Below are positions 33,533-41,558 of a DNA stretch of 55,177 bases, in pieces (within the stretch, counting starts at the first letter, position 1; each line of letters starts with the position of its first letter). Origin of the DNA: an uncultured Dialister sp. (GTDB lineage: Bacteria; Bacillota; Negativicutes; Veillonellales; Dialisteraceae). The DNA is taken from the NCBI GenBank assembly GCA_934193095.1, contig CAKPUX010000006.1, positions 1 to 55,177 of the forward strand. The letters run 5' to 3'. Both the position numbers and the translations under genes were made by a program. The notes beneath the pieces are model-generated. The model saw only the letters and a list, made by a program, of their open reading frames with translations, had not been told where the DNA came from and searched no databases.

Positions 33533-34819
33533 ATGACCACACTGATCAAAAACATCGGACTTTACCGGAACGGCAAAGTCACCGAAAACCAGAATATTTC
33601 TTTAGATGGGAAATATATCAAAGATTTCCCGGAAAACCCAAAAGACGAAGACTATGCGGAAGTCATCGATGGGAAAGGCATGCTGGCCATGCCCGGACTT
33701 GTGAATACCCACACCCACGTTGCGATGACACTGTTCCGCTCCTACGCCGACGATATGGAACTGATGGACTGGCTGCAGAACAAGATCTGGCCGGCTGAAG
33801 ACCACCTCGACGACGACATCGTCTACTGGGGAAGCATGCTTGCTTTCGCAGAAATGATCCGCGGCGGCACCACCGCCTTCTGCGACATGTACATGTTCAT
33901 GGACTCCTGCGCAAAGGCCGCTGACAAAGCCGGTATCCGCGGAAATCTGGCACGCGGCCTCGCAGGCATCAGCCCCAATGCACAAAGCGGCCTTCAGGAG
34001 AATATCGAGCTCTTCGAGAAATGGGAAGGCGCCGGAGACGGACGCTTCCATGTCATGCTCGGACCGCACGCTCCCTACACCTGTCCGCCGGACTACATTA
34101 GGCAGGTGCGCGACGAAGCGATGAAGCACGGCATCCCGATCCACATCCATCTCTCCGAAACAAAAGGGGAGGTAGAAAACTGCCTCAAGGAATACGGCAA
34201 GACACCGATCGCCCTCATGAATGACCTCGGTCTCTTCGAGCTGCCGACACTCGCAGCCCACTGCGTCCATGTGACCGACGAAGACATCGCCATCATGCAG
34301 GAAAAGCACGTCCGCGTCGCACATAATCCGGGCAGCAACCTGAAGCTCGCCTCCGGCATCGCACCCGTCGTCAAGATGAGAAAAGCCGGCATCACCGTCG
34401 GCCTTGGTACCGATGGCGCCTCCTCCAATAATAAGCTCGACATGTTCGCAGAAATGCGCCTCGCCTCCCTCATCCATAAAGCGAATACCTACGATCCCTT
34501 CGCCATCACTGCGACCGAAGCCATGGAGATGGCGACCGTCGATGGCGCCAAATGCCTCGGCTATGATGATCTTGGCAAGCTGGAAAAGGGCGCACTCGCC
34601 GATATCATACTCGTGGACAGAAGCGGCTTCCACTGGCACCCGCGCTTTGACAGCGTCTCCCTTGCCGTCTATGCCGGAAACTCCATGGACGTTGACACCG
34701 TCATCATCAATGGCAAGACCGTCATGCGTCACAAAGAGATGACGACCATCGACACAGAAAAACTCTATGCCGAAGTCGACCGCGTGACAGAAAAGCTCTA
34801 TGCTTTCAGCAAGAAATAA
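33533..34819 (+). CDS. mtaD: 5'-methylthioadenosine/S-adenosylhomocysteine deaminase
   Basis: An amidohydrolase that deaminates MTA, SAH or related adenosine derivatives. The 428-residue protein has the metal motif NTHTHVAMTLFRSYADD (HxH), HIHLSETKGEVENC, AHCVHVTDEDI and the metal-Asp region GLGTDGASSNNKLDMFAE. The family includes both MTA/SAH deaminase and broader 5'-deoxyadenosine deaminases, so the preferred substrate is open. It is close behind ahcY, making a second route for SAH. Terminator at 34833. Confidence 0.93.
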   Translation: MTTLIKNIGLYRNGKVTENQNISLDGKYIKDFPENPKDEDYAEVIDGKGMLAMPGLVNTHTHVAMTLFRSYADDMELMDWLQNKIWPAEDHLDDDIVYWGSMLAFAEMIRGGTTAFCDMYMFMDSCAKAADKAGIRGNLARGLAGISPNAQSGLQENIELFEKWEGAGDGRFHVMLGPHAPYTCPPDYIRQVRDEAMKHGIPIHIHLSETKGEVENCLKEYGKTPIALMNDLGLFELPTLAAHCVHVTDEDIAIMQEKHVRVAHNPGSNLKLASGIAPVVKMRKAGITVGLGTDGASSNNKLDMFAEMRLASLIHKANTYDPFAITATEAMEMATVDGAKCLGYDDLGKLEKGALADIILVDRSGFHWHPRFDSVSLAVYAGNSMDVDTVIINGKTVMRHKEMTTIDTEKLYAEVDRVTEKLYAFSKK

Positions 34820-34832
34820 ATGGTAGATATGC

Positions 34833-34864
34833 AAAAAGAACCTGCGAAAGCGGGTTCTTTTTTT
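34833..34864 (+). terminator. Intrinsic terminator after mtaD
   Basis: AAAAAGAACCTGC, GAAA loop, GCGGGTTCTTTTTTT. Confidence 0.95.
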
Positions 34865-34983
34865 GATGGAAGAGGGAAAATAATGGATTCAAGGTTCAAG
34901 GTTCAGGGTTGTGGTGACGGCTTCGCCACAGTATAAATCTGGCGTCTGCGATGGCAGGTTTCCCTCATATCGTCAGTCCCCTC

Positions 34984-35241
34984 GGGGAAGGTGCCCCGTA
35001 GGGGCGGATAGGGCACTGGCAGTATGAAAGAGAGTGTGGAAATGCGTCTCAAGGGCGGGAAATGAGAGTACCGCCTTCCCCCATGGGGAAGACAGCGAAA
35101 CGAGAACATCATCTTCCCCACATCAAAGCCTTCCCCGCGTGGGGAAGGTGGCGAGCGTAGCGAGCCGGATAGGGTTCTAGCCGTATGAAAGACAGATGAG
35201 GAAAGCGGAGAGGTGCGCGGTCACTCATCCCTGCTTTCAAA
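34984..35241. repeat. 258-bp direct repeat, copy A
   Basis: Begins GGGGAAGGTGCCCCG and ends ACTCATCCCTGCTTTCAAA. Contains several CTTCCCC/GGGGAAG palindromes (for example CTTCCCCCATGGGGAAG). Matches copy B (35371-35628) with substitutions only; every landmark is shifted by exactly 387 bases. Confidence 0.85.
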
Positions 35242-35370
35242 CTTGTGGTGCACTGCGTCAAAACCCGAAGCGCCGCGTATTTATACGGAACATCTCTCCA
35301 TGATCCTGCGAACACGCATTCGTTTAAAGCACATGTCGGCTCAAAAGAACGACCGTTCGCCCTTCCCAAT

Positions 35371-35628
35371 GGGGAAGGTGCCCCGAAGGGGCGGAGAGGG
35401 CTCTGACGGTATGAAAGAGAGTGGGGAAATGCGTCTCAAGGGCGGAAAATGAGAGTACCGCCTTCCCCCATGGGGAAGACAGCGAAACGAGAACACCGTC
35501 TTCCTCGCATCAAAGCCTTCCCCGCGTGGGGAAGGTGGCGAGCGAAGCGAGCCGGATAGGGTTCTAGCCGTATGAAAGACAGATGAGGAAAGCGGAGAGG
35601 TGCGCGGTCACTCATCCCTGCTTTCAAA
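35371..35628. repeat. 258-bp direct repeat, copy B
   Basis: Same landmarks as copy A without visible indels; 129 unrelated bases separate the two. Short related pieces (ACGGCTAGAACCCTATCCGG, CTTCCCCATGCGGGGAAGG) recur near 41795-41850. Confidence 0.85.
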
Positions 35629-35723
35629 TGAACCTGCCTTCCCCATCACACCTTCCAGCCATTCCCACACAGCCTAAATTTGCGATTTCTGAAGAAATCC
35701 GTGAAGCGGCCGTCATTTTATGG

Positions 35724-35729
35724 TATAAT
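35724..35729 (+). promoter_or_regulatory. -10 box upstream of remA
   Basis: TATAAT preceded by TGG (extended -10), 60 bases before the remA GTG. A clear -35 is not seen. Confidence 0.45.
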
Positions 35730-35788
35730 TATCGTTACAGATGAAAAGACGCAAGTCTGGTCAATATAGAGTAAGGAGAGACATAAAA

Positions 35789-36064
35789 GTGGGTTTTTCT
35801 TTGATTAATATCGGTTTTGGCAATATGGCAGCTGCCGCGCGCGTGATGGCGATCATCAGCCCGGAGTCTGCACCGGTGAAACGTATGATCCAGGACTCCC
35901 GTGACAAAGGGGATCTCATCGATGCCACCTACGGCAGAAAGACGAGAGCCGTCCTCATCATGGACAGCGGGCAGATCATTCTTTCCGCCGTACAGCCGGA
36001 AACGATTTCTCACAGACTGATGAATAAAGATGTGATCACTTCTGAAGGAATGGATGAAAACTGA
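35789..36064 (+). CDS. remA: RemA-family DNA-binding regulator (DUF370)
   Basis: RemA in Bacillus subtilis activates extracellular matrix genes by wrapping DNA. The 91-residue protein has the family's conserved INIGFGNMAAAARVMAIISPES start and DATYGRKTRAVLIMDSGQ core. The start is GTG 35789 with AAGGAGAG nine bases upstream; an in-frame ATG at 35741 lies before that site and adds an unconserved basic leader. Its TGA overlaps the gmk ATG by one base, the conserved remA-gmk-rpoZ-coaBC order. Confidence 0.93.
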   Translation: MGFSLINIGFGNMAAAARVMAIISPESAPVKRMIQDSRDKGDLIDATYGRKTRAVLIMDSGQIILSAVQPETISHRLMNKDVITSEGMDEN

Positions 36065-36714
36065 TGGCACAGACAGCGAAAAAAGATGAAGGCATTCTTC
36101 TGGTCGTCTCCGGCCCGAGCGGTGCGGGGAAGGGGACCATCTGCAATGCCATCCGCGAGAAATTTCCGGATCTCCAGTATTCCGTCTCGATGACGACAAG
36201 AGATCCCCGAAAAGGGGAAGTGGAGGGGGAGAGCTATTTCTTCCGCACCAATGAACAGTTCGAGAAGCTCATCGAAGAAGATGCCTTCCTCGAATACGCC
36301 AAGGTCTATGACCACTACTACGGCACGCCGAAAAAGCGCGCTCTCGACATGATCAGTGACGGGAAATCTGTACTGCTTGAGATCGACATCCAGGGCGCCA
36401 TGCAGGTCAAGAAACGCTATCCGAAAGGCGTCTTCATCTACATCGTCCCACCGTCTTTGGAGATCCTGTCCGATCGTCTCTACGGACGCGGTACAGACTC
36501 TGAAGAGACCATCCAAAAGCGCCTCGCACAGATCACCAGTGAACTCGCTATGGCACACCAGTATGACTATATCATCGTCAATGACAAACTCGAAGATGCA
36601 GTGAGAAAGACCAGCTCCATTCTGGAAGCCGAACGCTGCAAGCTGTCCCGCAATGAAGGGCAGATCGAGACCATTTTCAAACAGTATATCAATAAGGAGG
36701 TACCCTTAAAATGA
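36064..36714 (+). CDS. gmk: Guanylate kinase
   Basis: Phosphorylates GMP to GDP, also a target of (p)ppGpp in many Firmicutes. The 216-residue protein has the P-loop GPSGAGKG at residues 17-24, the GMP-binding SMTTRDPRKGEVEGESYFF and the Walker-B-like VLLEIDIQGAMQV. Starts one base into the remA stop and ends four bases into rpoZ, so the three are translationally coupled. Confidence 0.97.
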   Translation: MAQTAKKDEGILLVVSGPSGAGKGTICNAIREKFPDLQYSVSMTTRDPRKGEVEGESYFFRTNEQFEKLIEEDAFLEYAKVYDHYYGTPKKRALDMISDGKSVLLEIDIQGAMQVKKRYPKGVFIYIVPPSLEILSDRLYGRGTDSEETIQKRLAQITSELAMAHQYDYIIVNDKLEDAVRKTSSILEAERCKLSRNEGQIETIFKQYINKEVPLK

Positions 36715-36911
36715 TGTGTTATCCTTCTATCGACAGCCTTGTCAAAAAGGTGGACTCCAAGTATACCCTCGTGACCCTCGCCGCTCTTCGCGCCCGTGAA
36801 CTGACTGACGGACAGACCCCGCTCATCGATCACGCAGAAGGCAAGAAACCAGCGACCATCGCTCTTGAAGAGATCTATGAAGGCAAGATCACCTACTCCT
36901 TCAGCAAATAA
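36711..36911 (+). CDS. rpoZ: RNA polymerase omega subunit
   Basis: A 66-residue omega subunit supporting RNA polymerase assembly. Recognised by the opening YPSIDSLVKKVDSKYTLVTL, the AALRARELTDGQ helix with the conserved ARE triplet, and the acidic C-terminal ALEEIYEGKITY. The AAGGAGG ribosome binding site lies inside the end of gmk. A terminator follows directly. Confidence 0.95.
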   Translation: MMCYPSIDSLVKKVDSKYTLVTLAALRARELTDGQTPLIDHAEGKKPATIALEEIYEGKITYSFSK

Positions 36912-36916
36912 AAATA

Positions 36917-36953
36917 AGGTCAGGCAGTCCAAGAAAGGCTGCCTGACTTTTTG
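36917..36953 (+). terminator. Intrinsic terminator after rpoZ
   Basis: GGTCAGGCAGTCC and GGCTGCCTGACTTTTT with one mismatch. Confidence 0.9.
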
Positions 36954-36954
36954 T

Positions 36955-37070
36955 ACGTTCAGGGTGACTGGTGACTTGCAAACAAACTTTCGGGCTTCGC
37001 TCCCTATGTATTTGCGGCGAAGCCGCCAGCTGAACCCGTTGAACCCTGAACCTTCCATCCATTTTTTAGT
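36955..37070 (+). repeat. Intergenic repeat family, copy between rpoZ and coaBC
   Basis: GGTGACTGGTGACTTGCAAA, CTTTCGGGCTTCGCTCCC, TATGTATTTGCGGCGAAGCCGCC, then GAACCCGTTGAACCCTGAACC; close in order and content to the 20529 copy. Confidence 0.7.
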
Positions 37071-37084
37071 AAAGGAACTCATGC

Positions 37085-38284
37085 ATGATGTTTGAAAATA
37101 AGCACATTGTCGTAGGAATCAGCGGCGGGATCGCCGCTTTCAAAGCAGCCGGTCTCGTGAGCCAGCTCCGCCAGAAAGGGGCTGATGTCCACTGCATCAT
37201 GACGGCAAACGCCGCCAAGCTCGTGACACCGATCACCTTCGGCGAACTGTCTGGCAATGATGTCACTGTCGATATGTTCGCGAATATCAGCAAATGGGAT
37301 GTCGAACACATCGCCCTTGCCAAGCTCGCTGACCTTTTCGTCGTAGCACCTGCGACCGCCGACATCATCGGCAAAGTCGCAAACGGCATCGCTGACGATA
37401 TGCTCTCGACCACCATCATGGCGACGAAGGCGAAAGTCCTCTTCGTACCGTCCATGAATACAAACATGTACGAAAACCCCATCGTGCAGGCGAATATGGA
37501 AAAGCTGAGATCCTTCGGTTATGAATTTGTCGAACCGGAAAGCGGTCATCTCGCCTGCAATACCTCCGGCAAAGGCCGTTTTCCGGCACTTGAGACCATC
37601 ATGGACTGCGCGGAAAAATGCATCTATGGCCGCGAACTCCTGAAAGGGAAGAAAGTCGTCGTCTCAGCCGGCGGCACCCAGGAAAAGATCGACCCTGTCC
37701 GCTATATCAGCAACCGCTCCAGCGGCCGACAGGGCTACGCCATCGCCAAAGTCGCATGGATGGAAGGGGCAGACGTGACACTCGTCTCCTGTACTACGGC
37801 ACTTCCCACGCCCTATGGCGTCAAGATGGTCTACGTCCAGGATGCCCGCGAGCTTGAAAAAGCCATGAATGCGGAATACGACAGCTGTGATGCTGCGATC
37901 ATGGCAGCGGCCGTCTCAGACTACCGCCCGACTGTGCAGGCCGACCAGAAGATCAAGAAGGAAGACTTCGACTCCCTGCACATCGACCTTACACAGAATC
38001 CGGATATCCTCTATGGACTCGGCCAGAAGAAGAGGGGACAGTTCCTCGTAGGCTTCGCCGCAGAGACCCAGGACGTCATCGAACACGGTAAATCGAAGCT
38101 CAAAAGAAAGAACCTGGATATGCTTGTCGCCAATGACGTGGCCATGCCGGGCGCCGGCTTCAACGGCACGACAAACATCGCATCGCTCCTGTACAAGGAC
38201 GGACATATGGAACAGTATCCGAAGATGAGCAAGGACGAGCTGGGACATATCATCATCGAAAAAATGGCAGAGCTGATGAAATAA
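37085..38284 (+). CDS. coaBC: Bifunctional phosphopantothenoylcysteine decarboxylase / phosphopantothenate-cysteine ligase
   Basis: Catalyses two successive steps of coenzyme A synthesis. The 399-residue protein has the FMN-dependent CoaC half (VVGISGGIAAFKAAGLVSQL, catalytic-His region DVEHIALAKLADLFVVAPAT, flap with HLACNTSGKGRF). The CoaB half follows (VVSAGGTQEKIDPVRYISN, AAVSDYRPTVQ, FLVGFAAETQD). ATG 37085 is followed by a second ATG; either fits AAAGGA upstream. In Bacillus priA normally follows; here a terminator does. Confidence 0.95.
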   Translation: MMFENKHIVVGISGGIAAFKAAGLVSQLRQKGADVHCIMTANAAKLVTPITFGELSGNDVTVDMFANISKWDVEHIALAKLADLFVVAPATADIIGKVANGIADDMLSTTIMATKAKVLFVPSMNTNMYENPIVQANMEKLRSFGYEFVEPESGHLACNTSGKGRFPALETIMDCAEKCIYGRELLKGKKVVVSAGGTQEKIDPVRYISNRSSGRQGYAIAKVAWMEGADVTLVSCTTALPTPYGVKMVYVQDARELEKAMNAEYDSCDAAIMAAAVSDYRPTVQADQKIKKEDFDSLHIDLTQNPDILYGLGQKKRGQFLVGFAAETQDVIEHGKSKLKRKNLDMLVANDVAMPGAGFNGTTNIASLLYKDGHMEQYPKMSKDELGHIIIEKMAELMK

Positions 38285-38328
38285 ACAGAAGATGATGGAA
38301 TAGACCCCAATCTTTCCCTGTCTATACG

Positions 38329-38366
38329 AAAAACGCTGCGTGGAACATTGCCACGCAGCGTTTTTT
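38329..38366. terminator. Intrinsic terminator after coaBC
   Basis: AAAAACGCTGCGTGG, seven-base loop, CCACGCAGCGTTTTTT; symmetric T runs. Confidence 0.95.
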
Positions 38367-38512
38367 GGTGTCTCTTCATATAGACAGCCCCCATACGGAA
38401 TGCCCGTCCCTCGGCAGCAGGGGGATCATTTACTTTTAGAATAGATAACATTGAATTATCGAAAGTAACTATTTTCTGGAAAACATAGGCAAATTGCCCC
38501 GCTTATCCGTTT

Positions 38513-38915
38513 TTATAGCATTTCTTCCAGATCGTAGACTTCTTTATACGAAAGTTCCAGTGCTTTCAAAATACGCGCTTCCTCCAGCTCTCGGTCCTCT
38601 TCAAGCTGGGTCAAGGACGAGATCCCTGATGAAGGAAGAAACGATCAGATGATGCGATGCCGCATAAGACTGAAGAGGATCTCAGTGAGACGAAATCCAT
38701 CTCCGCCAAAAATAAGAAAATCCAGATCGCTTTGGGCATCTGCCTCGCCTCTTGCATAGGAGCCGAAGAGATAGATTTCCTTCACATGATATTTTTTTCG
38801 CGAGCGGTCGTACCAATAGGGCAAAAAGCGAAAACAGCAAACATGTTTTCTTTTGGGCAAGCATTGAGGCCAAAAGAACTACCGTTCGGGAAATATCTCT
38901 ATGGCGTGAGCCCAC
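38513..38915 (-). pseudogene. Decayed MNT-type nucleotidyltransferase gene
   Basis: Minus-strand coding shows IYLFGSYARGEADAQSDLDF, the GSxARG...SDxDF signature of minimal nucleotidyltransferases such as MntA antitoxins. Upstream, VRPLAKK is in another frame; removing one A from the A7 run near 38790 joins them. Downstream a TGA at 38645-38647 interrupts, after which the same frame continues LTQLEEDRELEEARILKAL to VYDLEEML (stop 38513). So both a frameshift and an internal stop are present, possibly with a deletion joining two genes. No HEPN partner is visible. Confidence 0.6.
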
Positions 38916-40350
38916 TCACTCGTTCCTTGATTTCCTTGATATCCTCCCGGATCTGGCTGATGACCCTTCCTGGGCCTTTCCGATCACGCGCATCCGTGAT
39001 ACTCATCGACTCCCCGCTCTTCTTATCCACCAGCTCTATCTTTCCCAAGTGGAGCTTCCCATCGATGATATGGAAGGCATCCGTATGAATGAGGCTGAAA
39101 TCCGTATCGATCGTGACATCATAGAAATCCAGCGCCCGATAGCGGTTATGAAACGTACCAGTGATGCCACGGAATGGGATAAGACTGTAGAAACCGCCGC
39201 CGGAAGAGAAACTGCCGAAAGCCACGAGATTCTTCACATTCCCATCACAGTGGATCTCTCCATCCAGCGTGACCAGACAGTAGAACCTCGGCTCCTTGGT
39301 CGGGATACGGCTATCCAGTCCCTCCCCGTGGAGATAGATATTATACACGCGGCTATCGACATTATAGTCCCCGCGCGCTGTCACGATGCCGCTGTAGACT
39401 CGCGCCTTCACGTCCGAGAACGTCATCGCCCCGTCATCGTAGTGGATATCCCCCTTCACATCATAGAAATCCAGCGCCGGCACACGAAGCTCCGGCATGG
39501 TGACCGTCCCCTCACAGATGAGATGAGACAGAGGCCCGCGTCCGGAAGCAGTCAAAGTCATCTTATCATGGATATCATCCCCCAGCCCCATGGAGGAAGG
39601 GATCACCCCCTTCGCCGTGACAGAGACGATCGAGGGAAGATTCTTTTCTTTGAAATCAATCTCGCAGTCCGCCTCGATGCCATTCCCCACCATCGTCCCG
39701 CCGAATTCCCCCGTCTTGATGTGGAGATCACTCACGCCGCGCGTGTCGATATGCCCATTCAGCGATACGCGCGAGACAATATAGCGACGCTGCCGATAGA
39801 AAGCCGCCATTCGGCCATTATGTACCGTGATCGTGACATCCAGCGGCTTTCCCTCACGATTGAAATTCGAGATCCGATCCCCCAGCTTTTCCTTCGCATC
39901 CCGCGCCTTTTCCTGCTCGATCTCCCCCTGCCGGCGGTTGATGAAGTCCACATTCATCTCCTCATCGAAATACACCGCAAAGGCCGGGCTCTCCAGCGTG
40001 ATCTCCCGGATGGTCGTAGAGACGAAGCGCATCCTGAGTACATCCCACGGATCTACCTTGAAAGATCCGGACGGTACACGAAGGATGGGATTCCCCGCCG
40101 GATCATCCCACGCCAACTTCTCGAAAGTGACACCGCCATGGATATTCGCGGTGATCGACTCCACCGTGATCCTCCCCCGGAGCATCTCCTGCCGGGAAAC
40201 CGCATAGTTGAAAATCTCTGCCGCTCCATAGCTCATGATTTTCGCTACCAGAAGCAGCAGACAGAAAAGAGCGAGTAGCATTCCGAAGATCATGAGAAAA
40301 TATCGTGACCAACGCTTTTCCTTCCGAAGCTCTTTGAGTGCTTTCTTCAT
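38899..40350 (-). CDS. AsmA-like envelope protein
   Basis: A 483-residue membrane-anchored protein. One N-terminal helix (YFLMIFGMLLALFCLLLLVA) is followed by a long beta-rich periplasmic body: ITVESITANIHGGVTFEKLA, VDPWDVLRMRFVSTTIREI (an AsmA-like N-terminal signature), and repeated short strands around YDVKGDIHYDDGAMTFSDVK. It ends with a short helix. Such proteins bridge the diderm envelope and help phospholipid or outer-membrane homeostasis. Two adjacent ATGs follow GGAG; the second (40350) has better spacing. Its 3' end nearly meets the nucleotidyltransferase remnant on the same strand. Confidence 0.75.
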   Translation of the reverse strand: MKKALKELRKEKRWSRYFLMIFGMLLALFCLLLLVAKIMSYGAAEIFNYAVSRQEMLRGRITVESITANIHGGVTFEKLAWDDPAGNPILRVPSGSFKVDPWDVLRMRFVSTTIREITLESPAFAVYFDEEMNVDFINRRQGEIEQEKARDAKEKLGDRISNFNREGKPLDVTITVHNGRMAAFYRQRRYIVSRVSLNGHIDTRGVSDLHIKTGEFGGTMVGNGIEADCEIDFKEKNLPSIVSVTAKGVIPSSMGLGDDIHDKMTLTASGRGPLSHLICEGTVTMPELRVPALDFYDVKGDIHYDDGAMTFSDVKARVYSGIVTARGDYNVDSRVYNIYLHGEGLDSRIPTKEPRFYCLVTLDGEIHCDGNVKNLVAFGSFSSGGGFYSLIPFRGITGTFHNRYRALDFYDVTIDTDFSLIHTDAFHIIDGKLHLGKIELVDKKSGESMSITDARDRKGPGRVISQIREDIKEIKERVSGLTP

Positions 40351-40433
40351 CATGCCGCTCCTTTCTATTCTATGCCTATTGTAGCATGTTCCGAACAAAG
40401 AAAAAACGTGGAAAGCGCCCATGCGCAAAACCC

Positions 40434-40456
40434 CGCCTTCCTTTAGGAAAGCGGGA
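40434..40456 (-). terminator. Terminator of the DUF3298-like gene
   Basis: On the minus strand CCCGCTTTCCT and AGGAAGGCGGG form a hairpin followed by GTTTTGC, about 105 bases after the stop at 40561. Confidence 0.6.
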
Positions 40457-40560
40457 TGACGACATCAGCCGTCGTATTTCATGATCTGAGTTATAGTGAT
40501 TTACGAAAGTATGATGCATAAAACGACTAACAGTATTTCTCTAAAAGGATGCTCCGACTT

Positions 40561-41196
40561 TTACCATTGATTTTTTCGATTCAGGTATTCAATATACTGA
40601 GGTTCAAGTCTTACATAGCAGTTGCCAAAGCAACCCGCGGCCAATTGATATGGTTGAAAAACTAGGCAAACTACACCGTTTCCTTCCAAGAAATAATTAA
40701 TCGGAACCGATTTAACATAGTCACCATTGATGCCCCTTAATATTTTTCCCCCATCACTATAACTGTGTCCCCGTAAATATTGCTTCAGGTCAGTTAATGT
40801 GATCCGAACATAATTTTCAAGCGGTATACGTTCCCCTGTAGTTTTATCGTAGACTAAATCATAGCTGGTGACATGATTTCCATTTGCCCCATATGGAAGC
40901 CGGAGGAAGTACAAAGAGAGTGACAAAACATCATCATCCTCATAATGTACTGTGTATTTTCCACTGCAAGTATAGTACTTCCCACTTTCGAAGTCACTTC
41001 TAAGCTGTCCAACATAGTTCATGATGTCACTATTAATAGCATCTTGGGCGCTTTCATTCGCTCCTACCGTTACAACTGGATAGTCTATCTTCCAATTTGT
41101 ATCTTCTTCATAAAAATTATTTACTTCTGCAAAGGATACGGTACTCGCGCATACACTAATTAAAAGTGCAGCAGCTATTGCTTTAACTTTACTCAT
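40561..41196 (-). CDS. Secreted DUF3298-like protein
   Basis: A 211-residue exported protein. The signal peptide (MSKVKAIAAALLISVCASTV, cleaved after SFA) is followed by NWKIDYPVVTVGANESAQDA, then a VHYEDDDVLSLSLYFLR strand pair and LVYDKTTGERIPLENYV. This matches the DUF3298 pattern found in RsiV-type proteins and at polysaccharide deacetylase N-termini. It lacks an anti-sigma region, so its role is unknown. AT-rich codon use contrasts with the core and matches the islands. Terminator at 40434. Confidence 0.7.
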   Translation of the reverse strand: MSKVKAIAAALLISVCASTVSFAEVNNFYEEDTNWKIDYPVVTVGANESAQDAINSDIMNYVGQLRSDFESGKYYTCSGKYTVHYEDDDVLSLSLYFLRLPYGANGNHVTSYDLVYDKTTGERIPLENYVRITLTDLKQYLRGHSYSDGGKILRGINGDYVKSVPINYFLEGNGVVCLVFQPYQLAAGCFGNCYVRLEPQYIEYLNRKNQW

Positions 41197-41450
41197 AACT
41201 TTTTATCTCCCTTCTCTTTTAGTCCAATTAGTAATTCCACATTATTACTTTGGCTAGCAATTAAAGCGAATGCCAAACAATACATCTCTAATCTTTTTAT
41301 CAAGTGGAGCCACTTTCCCGTTGATATTAAACTTAGGCCAAGTTAGCTGATTAAATCACAGAATCAGTGTTTCCTTAAGTAGGACTTTATTCCTGTCTAT
41401 TTTCTTACATCTTTAGGCATTGATTTGTTTCTTTCTCCTTTTTAGCTCCG

Positions 41451-41558
41451 TTAGGTGCCACGCAGCTTATTGGCAATGCTCCAGATGAAATTGGCTTCTT
41501 CGCTGATATCTACCGGATTGTCATCCCAAAGTACATCGATCTTCTGATCATGAGCCAT
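41451..41558 (-). pseudogene. N-terminal remnant of a type I restriction methyltransferase (HsdM)
   Basis: A 35-codon piece with its own ribosome binding site (GGAGGATTTCAT before the ATG) reads MAHDQKIDVLWDD then EANFIWSIANKLRG and stops. The second segment is the conserved start of HsdM proteins (EANFIWSIANKLRG followed normally by a YKPDKY-like motif). The rest of the gene is missing, so a type I system was probably lost here. A short open stretch follows on the same strand (to about 41200) without recognisable content. Confidence 0.6.

Larger units (their letters stand above)
34865..35788. other. Non-coding repeat region between mtaD and remA
   Basis: Holds a short intergenic-family piece (GTTCAAGGTTCAGGGTTGTGGTGACGGCTTCGCC at about 34890, quoted words overlapping), the 258-bp direct repeat pair, and the remA promoter. 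No convincing gene; short open frames here mirror each other in both copies. Confidence 0.7.

Noticed and set aside
33602..34834. 410-codon open frame opposite mtaD
   Set aside because: mtaD has all metal-binding motifs; the antisense is a shadow.
35109..35627. Pairs of 60-86 codon frames in the 258-bp repeats
   Set aside because: They repeat because the DNA is duplicated and are read through palindromes; no ribosome binding site.
38752..40278. 508-codon open frame opposite the AsmA-like gene
   Set aside because: The minus-strand product has a membrane anchor, a ribosome binding site and an AsmA-like signature; the opposite product is Arg/His/Asp-rich and low in complexity.
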